A DNA stretch of 64,000 bases from a bacterium GBS-1. GTDB taxonomy: Bacteria; Synergistota; GBS-1. A program made the translations under genes and the position numbers. A model generated the notes under the pieces. It saw only the letters and a list, made by a program, of their open reading frames with translations. It did no database searches and was not told the origin of the DNA. Below are positions 43,191 through 52,052 of this stretch, in pieces. The stretch lies in contig LEKQ01000009.1 in NCBI GenBank assembly GCA_001443005.1, positions 26,936-90,935 on the forward strand, given 5' to 3'. Each line of letters starts with the position of its first letter. Position 1 is the stretch's first letter.

Positions 43191-44675
43191 ATGGCACAGG
43201 AAAGGTGGAAGTCAAGGTTTGGTCTCATAGCTGCAGCCATAGGTATGGCGGTTGGAACTGGTAACATATGGCGTTTCCCTAGGATAAGCGCGGCAAATGG
43301 CGGCGGTTCCTTCGTCCTTGTTTACATAATAGCCTTCATAGTTTGGTCAATTCCTCTGCTTATGGCTGAGGCTGTGTGGGGCAAAGCTACGAGGAGAGGC
43401 GTCATCGGTTCCTTCAAGGAGTTTCTGGGTGAAAGGTATACCTGGATGGGAGGGCTAGTGGGTTGGATCTCCTACGCTATAGCCTGTTACTATGCTGTGG
43501 TGATGGGATGGTGTGTCAGATACTTCGTTTACGCTCTTACCGGTGTCATATCTCCTGGGGTTAACACCGAGGCTTTATGGAATAACTTCATAAACTCCCC
43601 AGCCCAGGTTATGACCTTCCACGTGATTTCCATGATCATAGCTACGTTGATAATCCTCGCTGGGGTTAATAAGGGGTTGGAATGGGCTAACAAGATAATG
43701 ATCCCAACTCTGTTTGTCATGTTAATAGTGCTTGTAGCGAGAGCTCTAACCCTTCCGGGAGCTTCAAAGGGGCTTGAGTTCTTCTTCACTCCTCATATGG
43801 ATAGGATTTTAATGGGTAAAACGTGGCTTGAGGCTTTTACTCAGGCCGCTTGGTCAACTGGAGCCGGTTGGGCTCTACTTTTGACCTACTATGTTTACGC
43901 TAGAGATGATGAGGATATAGCTTTAAACTGCACCTTGACCTGCTTTGCTGATAGCGGAGCTGCGCTTTTAGCCGCTCTAGCTGTTATTCCAACCATATTC
44001 GCGCTCTCTCCTGACCCGATGAAGGCGGTTGGGTCTGGTAACACCGGTCTTGCCTTCATACACTTAACAGGTCTTTTCTCTACGATGCCCGGTGGAACCA
44101 TCGTAGCCGTGATATTCTTCCTCGCTCTGATATTCGCTGCTTTATCCTCCTTGCTCTCAATGCTTGAGCTTGCCACTAGGGTGCTTATAGATTCGGGTTG
44201 GGAGCGCACTAAGGCGGCCTTGGTCGTTGGTATTGTAACGACCATCCTTGGGCTTCCATCTTCTGCTAGGCCCTATTTCCTCGAGAATCAAGACTGGGTT
44301 TGGGGCGTAGGTCTACTTTTAAGCGGTATGTTCTTCTGGTATGGAGCTATAAAGAAGGGTGTTGACAAGCTTTATGAGCAGTATATCCGTCCGGTATCTG
44401 ATATAGATGTTCCATTGTTCTGGAAGCTAATATACCTATTCCCCGTTTGGTTTGCGATTATATTCGGGTGGTGGGTCTACCAAGCTATAACCTGGTATCC
44501 CGGTGAGTGGTGGAAGCCCTTCCCGTTAGATAAGTACACCTACACCGTTGGAACCATGCTCTTCCAGTGGGCCATAGCCTTTATAGTGATATATGCGCTT
44601 AACAATAAGCTTGCAAGCTGGGTTAAGCCTCTTCCTGGGTCTTCAAGCAATCCTGGCGAGTCCCAAAAGAAATGA
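43191..44675 (+). CDS. Sodium-dependent NSS/SNF-family amino acid transporter (MetP-like)
   Basis: This 494-residue protein of about 12 helices starts with the NSS signature RFGLIAAAIGMAVGTGNIWR FP, the sodium- and substrate-binding helix 1. It also has NGGGSFVLVYI and WSTGAGWALLLTYY. NSS proteins import amino acids with sodium. The small companion gene at 44687 marks it as the MetP type, known for methionine/alanine. Position after a proline-dehydrogenase-like operon suggests proline or hydroxyproline instead; unproven. AAAGGGGGGAG lies before the ATG. Confidence 0.88.
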   Translation: MAQERWKSRFGLIAAAIGMAVGTGNIWRFPRISAANGGGSFVLVYIIAFIVWSIPLLMAEAVWGKATRRGVIGSFKEFLGERYTWMGGLVGWISYAIACYYAVVMGWCVRYFVYALTGVISPGVNTEALWNNFINSPAQVMTFHVISMIIATLIILAGVNKGLEWANKIMIPTLFVMLIVLVARALTLPGASKGLEFFFTPHMDRILMGKTWLEAFTQAAWSTGAGWALLLTYYVYARDDEDIALNCTLTCFADSGAALLAALAVIPTIFALSPDPMKAVGSGNTGLAFIHLTGLFSTMPGGTIVAVIFFLALIFAALSSLLSMLELATRVLIDSGWERTKAALVVGIVTTILGLPSSARPYFLENQDWVWGVGLLLSGMFFWYGAIKKGVDKLYEQYIRPVSDIDVPLFWKLIYLFPVWFAIIFGWWVYQAITWYPGEWWKPFPLDKYTYTVGTMLFQWAIAFIVIYALNNKLASWVKPLPGSSSNPGESQKK

Positions 44676-44686
44676 GGTGAGAGAAG

Positions 44687-44791
44687 ATGTGGGTTATAAT
44701 GATGGTTGTAGTGCTTCTGCTAGTCTTCGGTGGCTTTGGGTGGTGCATAAAGAAGTCTATCGACGCTGAGGAAAAGAGGGCTTCAAAATAG
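44687..44791 (+). CDS. metS: MetS-like small subunit of the NSS transporter
   Basis: A 34-residue ORF starts 11 nt after the transporter stop with GAGGTGAGAG upstream. It is one membrane helix (WVIMMVVVLLLVFGGFGWC) followed by a basic-acidic tail, IKKSIDAEEKRASK. This matches the MetS-type small subunit required with MetP-like NSS carriers. Confidence 0.82.
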   Translation: MWVIMMVVVLLLVFGGFGWCIKKSIDAEEKRASK

Positions 44792-44795
44792 AAGA

Positions 44796-44838
44796 AAAAA
44801 TTTTGGGGCAGGGGTTTTCCCCCTGCCCCAAAATTTTT
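44796..44838. terminator. Bidirectional terminator
   Basis: AAAAATTTTGGGGCAGGGG (44796-44814) pairs with its complement at 44820-44838 around a 5-nt loop, between the convergent transporter and glycyl-radical-enzyme operons. Confidence 0.92.
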
Positions 44839-47275
44839 ATACCACATCATGTTCCGTTCTTGCGATTATCTCCTCCTGTAGCCCTTTGGGCAGATTAACG
44901 AAGTAGTCGCTATAGCCTGCCACTCTAACCATGAGGTCTTGGAAATCTTGAGGTCTTTTTTGGGCCTCTCTTAGCACTTGGGCAGATACCACGTTGAACT
45001 GGACGTGATGTCCACCGAGCCTGAAGAAAGCCCTTATTAGCTGTGCCAGCTTAAGGAGATTTTCTTCGGTTTCAAAGAGGTCAGGCGTCAGCTTCTGATT
45101 TAAAAGTGCCCCTCCGGTCTTGTTCCAGTCGCACTTTGCGACGCTTCTAAAGACCGCTGCGATTCCCTTCCTATCCATGCCTTGGACGGGAGATATCCCT
45201 TCCGATACGGGAAAGCCGGCGTCTCTTCCGTCGGGAGTCGCTCCCGTTACCTTACCGAAGTAGACGTGAACGGTCGTTGGGAGGAAGTAAGCCCTTCTTT
45301 GAGCCCTTCTTGAGGAGGAGGGAGGATAGCTCTCTATCATCTCTACCAAGACATCAACCAGTCTCTTTGCTATCTCATCGGCGTAGTCATCGTCGTTTCC
45401 GAACTTTGGCGTCTTCTCGGGATTTTTTAAGATCTCTCTGACAAGTTCATACCCTCTCCAATTGTTATGAAGGGCTTTAAGAAGGTCTTCCATCGAAAGA
45501 GTTCCCCTGTCGAAGACATGATACTTGATCGCTGAGAGGCTGTCGGTCACCGTTCCAAGCCCCACAAGCTGTATATACTGGGTATTATATCTCGCTCCTC
45601 CGTTGTTGTAATCCCGAGCCCTTTTAACGCAATCCTCTATCCATAGGGAGAGGAAGGGGACTGGGAATAGCTTGGCATATAGACTCTCTATTATGTCATT
45701 GCCCTTCATCTTTATATCCATGAAGTGTTTAATCTGGGCTAAGAAAGCGCTCCAGAGGTCATCAAAGCTCTTGAAGCTCCTTGGATCTCCCGTTTCTATG
45801 CCTATCTTCTTTCCTGTTATAGGGTCTACGCCGTTGTTCAGCGTTATCTCGAGAATCTTAGGTAGGTTAAAGTATCCCGTTAATATATAGCTCTCCTTTC
45901 CAAAGGCTCCCGTTTCCACGCATCCGCTTACGCCGGATGTCCTGGCATCCTCTAAGCTCTTTCCCTGCCTTAACATCTTTACTATGACGTCATCGAAGTT
46001 GAAGAAGGGCGGTTCTCCGAAGCCGCCCGAGGCCACCTTAAGCGCCTCTATCAGGAACCTGTCTGGGTTCTTATCGCTTATTAAAACTGCGGTATTTGGC
46101 TGAAGCGTTCTCATCTCTCCTAAGACCTCTAGTATAAGATAGGATAGCTCGTTAACTCCATCGGAACCGTCTTCCCTTAAGCCCCCGAGGTTTAACTTGG
46201 AAAAGTCGTTGTAGGTGAAGCTTTCCTCAGCGGTTACCCCCACCTTCGGAACAGCTGGTTGATTGTTGAACTTTAGCCAAAAGGCTTGAAGGAGCTCTTT
46301 GGCTTTCTCCCTCGTTAGCCTTCCTTCCTCTATATCCTTCTTGTAGAACGGGTATAGGTGCTGATCTATTCTACCAGGGTTGAATGAGTCCCAGGGGTTA
46401 GTCTCGTAGGTTATACCTACGTGGATGAACCAGTAGTGCTGTAGAGCCTCCCAGAAGGTTCGAGGAGCGTGAGCTGGGACCCAACTACATATCTCTGCCA
46501 TCTTTTTAAGCTCCTCTTTTCTTGACGGGTCTTTTTCCCTTTCGGCAAGTTCATTTAGCTTTTCGGCATAGCGTTTAGCGTATATCAGAATTGCATCTGC
46601 TGCTATATCCATGGCCTTTAGCTCTTCCATCTTTTCATAATATTCTGGGTCGCTAACCCTAAGCTCGCTCATCTTCTTCCTTATCTCTTCCTTTACATCG
46701 AGGACGCCCATCTTGAATATTCTTTCTCCTCCAGCGGTGTGTCCCGGTGCCCTCTGCTCCATGAACTCGGTCCATATGCCGGCTTCATAGGCGTCGATCC
46801 ATTCCTTCGGAAGGCTTTCGAAGATTATATCCCTCATCGCTCTTCCCTTCCAGTAAGGTATGATCTCGTCCCGATAGAGATTCCTTGTTTCCTCATCCAC
46901 CCTGTAAGGCATGTTTTCTCTTGAATCTAATATCTCCAGGTCCTCTAAACTATGGACACATATCTCAGGGTAGGTTGGAACCTCCTTAACTCCTGTTCCC
47001 CTTATCCCAACTATTAGCTGGCCATCCTCGATAGGTAAACTGCAATGCTCAAGTAGATATTTGAAGGCTAAAGCCCTTTGAACGGCCATGGACTTACCCT
47101 TGGTAAGCTCACTCTTATAAAACTGGGTTATGAGATTTGCCCTTTCAGAGGAGACCTTGACCTCCTTTTCTACGCTTTCTTTCCTGAGCTTTGCGATCCT
47201 CTCATTGATGGGCCTTATGAATGACCTACGCCTGCTTATCTCCTTTTCTACTCTTTCCATAACCTCCATCTTCAT
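44837..47275 (-). CDS. hypD: Glycyl radical enzyme, trans-4-hydroxy-L-proline dehydratase (HypD family)
   Basis: This 812-residue protein is a full-length glycyl radical enzyme. The radical glycine is in RVAGYSDYF (about Gly787), and the thiyl cysteine is in SGCVETGAFGKE (Cys452, Glu454). Residues known to bind hydroxyproline in HypD have counterparts: RAPGHT (His179), WDSFNPGR (Asp296) and TYNDF (Asp357, Phe358). The expected reaction is dehydration of trans-4-hydroxyproline to pyrroline-5-carboxylate. This assignment rests on remembered HypD sequence features and should be tested by alignment. The ATG overlaps the activase stop (TAATG). The hypD symbol is also used for an unrelated hydrogenase maturation gene. 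Confidence 0.85.
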   Translation of the reverse strand: MKMEVMERVEKEISRRRSFIRPINERIAKLRKESVEKEVKVSSERANLITQFYKSELTKGKSMAVQRALAFKYLLEHCSLPIEDGQLIVGIRGTGVKEVPTYPEICVHSLEDLEILDSRENMPYRVDEETRNLYRDEIIPYWKGRAMRDIIFESLPKEWIDAYEAGIWTEFMEQRAPGHTAGGERIFKMGVLDVKEEIRKKMSELRVSDPEYYEKMEELKAMDIAADAILIYAKRYAEKLNELAEREKDPSRKEELKKMAEICSWVPAHAPRTFWEALQHYWFIHVGITYETNPWDSFNPGRIDQHLYPFYKKDIEEGRLTREKAKELLQAFWLKFNNQPAVPKVGVTAEESFTYNDFSKLNLGGLREDGSDGVNELSYLILEVLGEMRTLQPNTAVLISDKNPDRFLIEALKVASGGFGEPPFFNFDDVIVKMLRQGKSLEDARTSGVSGCVETGAFGKESYILTGYFNLPKILEITLNNGVDPITGKKIGIETGDPRSFKSFDDLWSAFLAQIKHFMDIKMKGNDIIESLYAKLFPVPFLSLWIEDCVKRARDYNNGGARYNTQYIQLVGLGTVTDSLSAIKYHVFDRGTLSMEDLLKALHNNWRGYELVREILKNPEKTPKFGNDDDYADEIAKRLVDVLVEMIESYPPSSSRRAQRRAYFLPTTVHVYFGKVTGATPDGRDAGFPVSEGISPVQGMDRKGIAAVFRSVAKCDWNKTGGALLNQKLTPDLFETEENLLKLAQLIRAFFRLGGHHVQFNVVSAQVLREAQKRPQDFQDLMVRVAGYSDYFVNLPKGLQEEIIARTEHDVV

Positions 47276-48168
47276 TACCCCCCAATCTTAACTTTTAAAC
47301 CTATGCTCTCAAACTCCTCCTTTAACCAGTTGAGGATTTCCTTAGTCGGTGCTTCTTGCGTTTCCATTCTGTAGGGCCTGTTCAGCCTTTTATACTTTTC
47401 TTCAACACTGTGATATGGAAGAAGGTTTATCTCCTTAAGCCCTTGAATCTTCGAGATGAAGCCCATCCATCCCTTTACGTTCCATAGGGTATCGGTCACG
47501 TTGGGGATTACGGGGAACCTTAGGATTACTCTTTTTCCTGACACAGAAAGCAACTTTAGGTTTTCCTTTATCACGTCGTTTGAGACGCCAGTATACTTCT
47601 TATGTTCTTCGGGATCAAAGAGCTTTATATCATATAGGAAGAGGTCCGTGTAGGGAATTATCATCTCCAAGACTTCCGGTGAGGAGTATCCGGAGGTATC
47701 CAGGGCGGTATGGATGTATCTCTTTTTAAGCTCCTTAAGACACTCAAGGAGAAACCCCCATTGCATTAACGGCTCTCCACCGGAGAAGGTGACTCCACCA
47801 CCTGAGCCATCATAAAGGACTCTATCCCTCTCTACCTCTTGGATTAGCTCATCAACGCTTATCTTTCTTCCGATGGCCTTTATTGCATTAGTCGGGCAGC
47901 GCTCGGCGCAGATTCCGCAACCATCGCATATGCTTCTATCTATATTCCTTTTACCATCCTCATCCACAGTGATGGCTTTCAAGGGGCAAGCTATGACGCA
48001 GCTATTGCATCCGATGCACTTATACTCGAAGTAAGCTATCTCCAGTCTTCTTGTTATTCCCTCGGGGTTATGACACCAAAAGCAGCTCAAAGGACACCCT
48101 TTCATAAAGACCGTGGTTCTTATGCCCGGGCCGTCATGAATAGTATACCGCTTGATGTCAAAGATCAT
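47275..48168 (-). CDS. Glycyl radical enzyme activating protein (radical SAM)
   Basis: This 297-residue activase has HDGPGIRTTVFMKGCPLSCF with the CxxxCxxC radical-SAM cluster. Two extra ferredoxin-like clusters follow (CIGCNSCVIACP and CDGCGICAERCP), then VTFSGGEPLMQ. It uses SAM to place the radical on the dehydratase encoded directly downstream. Its stop overlaps the dehydratase start, giving coupled translation. The ribosome site GGAGG is only 2 nt from the ATG, which is closer than usual. Confidence 0.92.
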   Translation of the reverse strand: MIFDIKRYTIHDGPGIRTTVFMKGCPLSCFWCHNPEGITRRLEIAYFEYKCIGCNSCVIACPLKAITVDEDGKRNIDRSICDGCGICAERCPTNAIKAIGRKISVDELIQEVERDRVLYDGSGGGVTFSGGEPLMQWGFLLECLKELKKRYIHTALDTSGYSSPEVLEMIIPYTDLFLYDIKLFDPEEHKKYTGVSNDVIKENLKLLSVSGKRVILRFPVIPNVTDTLWNVKGWMGFISKIQGLKEINLLPYHSVEEKYKRLNRPYRMETQEAPTKEILNWLKEEFESIGLKVKIGG

Positions 48169-48214
48169 TCCCTCCGTAGCAACTTCACCTCACTTTTTAT
48201 GTCTAAGCAATTGT

Positions 48215-48243
48215 ATTATAGCATGTAAGAAACTATCTTGCAA
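48215..48243 (-). promoter_or_regulatory. Promoter of the activase-dehydratase operon
   Basis: On the minus strand TTGCAA (48243-48238) and TATAAT (48220-48215) are spaced 17 nt apart, about 40 nt before the activase start. Confidence 0.75.
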
Positions 48244-48246
48244 AGC

Positions 48247-49137
48247 TTAATCTTTTAGGAGTTTCACCCTGTTTTTAAGGATCCCAATTTTTTCAATCTC
48301 TATCTCCACGAGGTCTCCTTCCTTGAGGGTGAAATCCTCGGGTGGGACTATTCCCGTTCCGGTTAGGCATACGCTTCCCGGGGGAACAGGGTTATATTTG
48401 CAGAGATAACTTCTAAGCTCTTCCAGGCTCCTTCTCATATTTCCAGTATTTGTTTCCCCTTCGAACATCACTTCTCCAGACCTGTATATTCTGCATCTTA
48501 TGTTCAGTTTCGGTTCAGAGCCCACCTCATCCACCGTTACTATCGAAGGACCTATTGCACAGCACGCTTCAAAGATCTTAGCTTGGGGTAGGTAAAGGGG
48601 GTTCGTCCCTTCAATATCCCTTGAGGATACGTCATTTCCTCCCGTGAAGCCTATGATCTCACGCTTTGGGCCTAAGACGAAGGCCAGCTCCGGCTCAGGC
48701 ACGTTCCACTCCGAGTCTCCCCTTATCCCTATCTCATCATCTGGGCCAACGCATCTGTGGGCGGTCGCCTTGAAGAATATCTCAGGTCTTTTGGCGCTGT
48801 AAACCATTCTGTATATTCCCTTGATGCCGGTCTCCTTCTCCCTCTCCTCCTCGCTCCTCTTATAGGTTACCCCACACCCCCATACCTCGGGCGGTTCGAT
48901 CGGTTTAAGAAGCTTTACCTCCTCCAAGCTATATCTTGGCAGGTCGTTTAAGTTGCGAGCGACCATTTCCTCTATAAACTTTCCGAGTTCTTCACTCTCC
49001 GCCTCGGAGGCCAAATCAAGAAAGCTTCCAAAGCGCTTTCCTTTAACCTCAGTTATATCTACGATGTTATTCTCTATCCAGACACCTAACCTCTCACCGC
49101 TTTTGGACTTAAATCTGATTACCCTCATATCTATCAT
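48247..49137 (-). CDS. Fumarylacetoacetate hydrolase family protein
   Basis: This protein of about 296 residues has the FAH core: VWGCGVTYKRS, the metal ligands in NVPEPELAFVL, and GFTGGNDVSSRDIEGTNPLY, LPQAKIFEACCAIGP. The last block is closest to 2-dehydro-3-deoxy-D-arabinonate dehydratase-type members, so a sugar-acid or 2-keto-acid dehydratase is plausible; other FAH activities are possible. ATG 49137 is the best-spaced start (AAGG 9 nt upstream). Longer starts overlap the divergent promoter at 49149-49177. Confidence 0.83.
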   Translation of the reverse strand: MIDMRVIRFKSKSGERLGVWIENNIVDITEVKGKRFGSFLDLASEAESEELGKFIEEMVARNLNDLPRYSLEEVKLLKPIEPPEVWGCGVTYKRSEEEREKETGIKGIYRMVYSAKRPEIFFKATAHRCVGPDDEIGIRGDSEWNVPEPELAFVLGPKREIIGFTGGNDVSSRDIEGTNPLYLPQAKIFEACCAIGPSIVTVDEVGSEPKLNIRCRIYRSGEVMFEGETNTGNMRRSLEELRSYLCKYNPVPPGSVCLTGTGIVPPEDFTLKEGDLVEIEIEKIGILKNRVKLLKD

Positions 49138-49148
49138 TATAAGCTGCC

Positions 49149-49177
49149 TTGAGAAAGAAAGCAATTGGTGCTATAAT
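49149..49177 (+). promoter_or_regulatory. Promoter for the ECF S-component gene
   Basis: TTGAGA at 49149-49154 and TATAAT at 49172-49177 with 17-nt spacing; AAAGGAGGGG follows before TTG 49212. Confidence 0.75.
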
Positions 49178-49211
49178 TTAGCTAAATCGTGCTACAAAGG
49201 AGGGGTTTTTC

Positions 49212-49739
49212 TTGAAGGCGAGGGAGATAACTCAAGTCGCTTTGCTTGCTGCGATGGGTGTAGTTTTACCATCTATCTTTCATCTGTCTGGGATCCCGGG
49301 GAAGGTTTTCCTTCCCATGCATATACCCGTGCTCTTAGGTGGGTTTCTTTTACGTCCACAGGTTGCGCTTCTTTTGGGTCTAATTCTTCCCCCTTTAAAC
49401 TTTCTACTAACTGGTATGCCGCCCTTTCCAAACTTCATAGCCATGATGTTCGAGCTGGGAGCCTACGGGTTTTTCTCCTCCCTTCTTTATGGAAGGGTTG
49501 GATGGGGGGTGTTAGCATCCCTATTATCATCGATGCTTTTAGGTAGGTTGGTTTCGATATTGGCTAACTGGGCTCTCTTTATAGCCTTGGGAGTCAAGTT
49601 TAACTTGAAGATCCTTCTTCAAGGGTTATTTATCGTCTCTTTGCCAGGAATCGCCATTCAGCTTATGGCCATTCCGACGCTTCTCGTCATAATATGGAGG
49701 TGGGGCAAGATTGAGGGAAGAGCTCCGCGCTTTCTTTAA
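49212..49739 (+). CDS. ECF transporter S-component
   Basis: This 175-residue membrane protein has five or six helices. It matches ECF substrate-binding subunits, with the basic start KAREITQVALLAAMGVVLPS, the PMHIPVLLGGFLL block and a PPLNFLLTGMPPFPN loop. Such subunits capture a vitamin or metal and dock to a shared EcfA/A'/T module, none of which is encoded here. Substrate unknown. TTG start with AAAGGAGGGG upstream. Its end overlaps a methyltransferase gene by 29 nt. Confidence 0.78.
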   Translation: MKAREITQVALLAAMGVVLPSIFHLSGIPGKVFLPMHIPVLLGGFLLRPQVALLLGLILPPLNFLLTGMPPFPNFIAMMFELGAYGFFSSLLYGRVGWGVLASLLSSMLLGRLVSILANWALFIALGVKFNLKILLQGLFIVSLPGIAIQLMAIPTLLVIIWRWGKIEGRAPRFL

Positions 49740-50298
49740 TGAAAAGGCTTCCGTGTGGGATAGCCTTCAGAAGGTTTCACCTCAAAGAATAAGAAACTTG
49801 CTTGAGCCCCTTCCAGTAGCTAAGGGTGGCTCGATACTTGACGTGGGGTCCGGGACAGGGGTCTTGATACCCTTCTTGAGGGAGCTATTCTCCCCCTCCT
49901 TGATAGTTGAGCTTGATATCGCGGAGGAGATGCTTAAGATCGCTAAGGAGAAGTTCGATGATGATGGCATAATTTATGTTTGGGGTGATGCTGAAAGCTT
50001 CGTCTTTGATAAAACCTTCGATGCCATAATATGCTACTCCTCCTTTCCCCACTTCAGCGATAAGGAAAGGGTTGTGGTTCACCTCTCTAACTTCCTCAAA
50101 AAGGGTGGGGTATTTGCTATACTTCACTCATCCGGGAGAGAGGCGATTCACAGGATTCACGCATCTAACGAGGTTACACGGGAGGATCTTCTACCTCCGG
50201 CATCAGAAGTTGCGTTAATCTTTAAGAAGGCGGGCCTTGAGATTATAAGAAGCGTTGACGATGATGACGAGTACGCTTTAGTCGGAGTTAAAGGTTGA
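49711..50298 (+). CDS. Class I SAM-dependent methyltransferase
   Basis: This 195-residue protein has the SAM-binding motif ILDVGSGTGVLIPFL, the acidic second strand VELDIAEEML, and IYVWGDAESF followed by FDAIICYSSFPHF. It looks like a small-molecule methyltransferase. The start is TTG, with GGAGG 10 nt upstream, inside the S-component gene, so the two are coupled. Coupling suggests the methyl acceptor may relate to the imported vitamin-like compound; that is inference only. Confidence 0.82.
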   Translation: MREELRAFFNEKASVWDSLQKVSPQRIRNLLEPLPVAKGGSILDVGSGTGVLIPFLRELFSPSLIVELDIAEEMLKIAKEKFDDDGIIYVWGDAESFVFDKTFDAIICYSSFPHFSDKERVVVHLSNFLKKGGVFAILHSSGREAIHRIHASNEVTREDLLPPASEVALIFKKAGLEIIRSVDDDDEYALVGVKG

Positions 50299-50308
50299 TA
50301 GGAAGCTT

Positions 50309-50348
50309 AAGCCTTGCGAGGGGGTCGTTGCGCCCCCTCGCAAGGCTT
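50309..50348. terminator. Hairpin between convergent genes
   Basis: AAGCCTTGCGAGGGGG (50309-50324) pairs with CCCCCTCGCAAGGCTT (50333-50348). There is no T tract, but its position suits bidirectional termination. Confidence 0.7.
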
Positions 50349-50352
50349 CGTC

Positions 50353-51048
50353 TCACTTAAGCTCGAAGGTTAAGGTTGAGGATAGCGATAGTTTGTCAGC
50401 GTAAGTCTTATCCTCTAAAGGTATTTTATAGCTTGCTACTATAACGTTGTAGCCCTCCTTTAGCTCGCTTATGATGGCTTTTCCGCTTTGGTCGGTCTTG
50501 AAGGTCTTGTCTACGCCCATGACCTCGACCGTCGCTTCTGCTAAGGGCTTTCCCTTGTATAGCACTTGAACCTCAAGATCCTTACCCTTCGATGGCTGAG
50601 ATAAGGGCACTATCTCAAATTCAAGACCAACGGGCTTGAAAGTGGATTCCGACCAGCTTAGGATGAGCTTAGTGTACTTTAAGGGGTGCGATGAGTCCTC
50701 AACGGGCTTGCCATACTCAACCTTAGATAGGTTCTTCCATCCTTCGGGCGTCTTAACCCAGTAGCCGTTGTCAAAAGAGGCAGTTAGTATGGCTAACTCC
50801 TTTGAGGCATCAGATGGGATAACCTTAATCTCTCCATCTCCTTCAACTATCTTAATAGCAACCGCTTCCCCGTTCTTTGATAGGGCCTTGATCTCCTTTA
50901 CCTTCTTGGTATCGTATTTTTCAAGTTCATTTCCATGACCGTAAGCTAGAACGAAGGCACCGTCTCCCTTGATGAACCATACGTCGTGGGCTAAAGCTAA
51001 TCCGCACATCAGTAACACCATCGCGACTCCCAACGCTAGATACCGCAT
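50353..51048 (-). CDS. DUF4198/NikM-like exported protein
   Basis: A protein of about 231 residues with a signal peptide (RYLALGVAMVLLMCGLALA). The mature protein would begin HDVWFIKGD, putting a histidine at its N-terminus. This HDxWF start is typical of DUF4198/NikM-type periplasmic domains linked to nickel or cobalt uptake. The C-terminal third (GKPLAEATVEVMGVDKTFKT) is a carboxypeptidase-regulatory-like beta sandwich. Its role may be periplasmic metal binding. ATG 51048 has GGGGGT 6 nt upstream. No Ni transporter gene is next to it. Confidence 0.75.
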   Translation of the reverse strand: MRYLALGVAMVLLMCGLALAHDVWFIKGDGAFVLAYGHGNELEKYDTKKVKEIKALSKNGEAVAIKIVEGDGEIKVIPSDASKELAILTASFDNGYWVKTPEGWKNLSKVEYGKPVEDSSHPLKYTKLILSWSESTFKPVGLEFEIVPLSQPSKGKDLEVQVLYKGKPLAEATVEVMGVDKTFKTDQSGKAIISELKEGYNVIVASYKIPLEDKTYADKLSLSSTLTFELK

Positions 51049-51159
51049 GCTCATACCCCCTTTGTAACACGATTTTTAATTTTTGTGTTATCAAAGGTTA
51101 ATTATAAGGGGATTTTGTGGTTTGTCAAGGGGGGTGAGTTTTAAAGTGGCGCTTTCACC

Positions 51160-51188
51160 TTGTCTTATTAACTTTGAAGGGTTAAAAT
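51160..51188 (+). promoter_or_regulatory. Promoter for the D,D-carboxypeptidase operon
   Basis: TTGTCT at 51160-51165 and TAAAAT at 51183-51188 spaced 17 nt apart, about 30 nt before ATG 51219. Confidence 0.6.
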
Positions 51189-51218
51189 AAAATTGAAGCT
51201 CTTATTGGGGGTTATGAT

Positions 51219-52031
51219 ATGTGGGGTAGATGGCTTTTAAGGAGAGTTCTTCTTTTAGTTCTTATTGTTCTGCTTTTTGCTAGGTGTTCTGAATCCAGGT
51301 CCGTGGCGAATCCTTTTCCCTTCATAGCCTCCTCTTATTTAGTTAAGATAGATGGGAGGATAGTTTGGGCGGGAGATCCTCATAGGAGGCTTCCTCCGGC
51401 GAGCTTAACCAAAATAATGACCGCTTTAATAGCTCTTGAGAGAACCAGACCGAACGATGTGGTTAGAGTAAGCAGAATGGCTGCTAAAGAGGATGGCTCT
51501 AGGATAGGTTTGAGGGAGGGTGATAGGTTAAGGGCGGTAGATCTCGTATATGCTACGCTGATTCATTCGGCTAACGACGCTTGTAGGGCTCTCGCGGAGC
51601 ACATAGCTGGAAGCGAGGCTAGCTTCGTGAGACTCATGAACCTTAAGGCTAGGAGGATGGGGCTTAAGGATACGCACTTTGCGAACTCCTGCGGGCACGA
51701 CGAAGCAGGGCACTACTCAACTGCCTACGACCTCGCAATTCTTGCCGAGGTTGCCATGAGAAACCCGGTCTTTGCCAGAATCGTATCTACCCCGAGCATG
51801 GTTATAAGGACGGTTGACGGCAAAAGGCACTTTAGGTTAATTAACAAGAACAAGCTTATAGGGCGTTATCCTGGAGTTATAGGTGTTAAAACCGGATTCA
51901 CTGATAGGGCGGGGAAGTGCCTGATAGCCTTGGCGGAAAGGGGAGGGAGGAAGGTTCTTCTGGTTCTCTTAAACGCTCCCAATCGGTGGGAGGATGCCCA
52001 ATTCATCTTAGATATGGCCTTTGATTTTTAG
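51219..52031 (+). CDS. Serine-type D-alanyl-D-alanine carboxypeptidase (DacA/PBP5-like)
   Basis: This 270-residue penicillin-binding protein has all three active-site motifs: ASLTKIMTAL (SxxK), IHSANDACRAL (SxN) and GVKTGFTDRAG (KTG). An N-terminal hydrophobic segment (LLRRVLLLVLIVLLFA) ending at a cysteine exports it and could be a lipoprotein-like or ordinary signal. It trims the terminal D-Ala of peptidoglycan. It lacks the C-terminal PBP5 beta domain, so it is a short form. A threonine-synthase-like gene follows closely. Confidence 0.9.
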   Translation: MWGRWLLRRVLLLVLIVLLFARCSESRSVANPFPFIASSYLVKIDGRIVWAGDPHRRLPPASLTKIMTALIALERTRPNDVVRVSRMAAKEDGSRIGLREGDRLRAVDLVYATLIHSANDACRALAEHIAGSEASFVRLMNLKARRMGLKDTHFANSCGHDEAGHYSTAYDLAILAEVAMRNPVFARIVSTPSMVIRTVDGKRHFRLINKNKLIGRYPGVIGVKTGFTDRAGKCLIALAERGGRKVLLVLLNAPNRWEDAQFILDMAFDF

Positions 52032-52052
52032 AAGGGCGGTGTGAGGTGGAAG

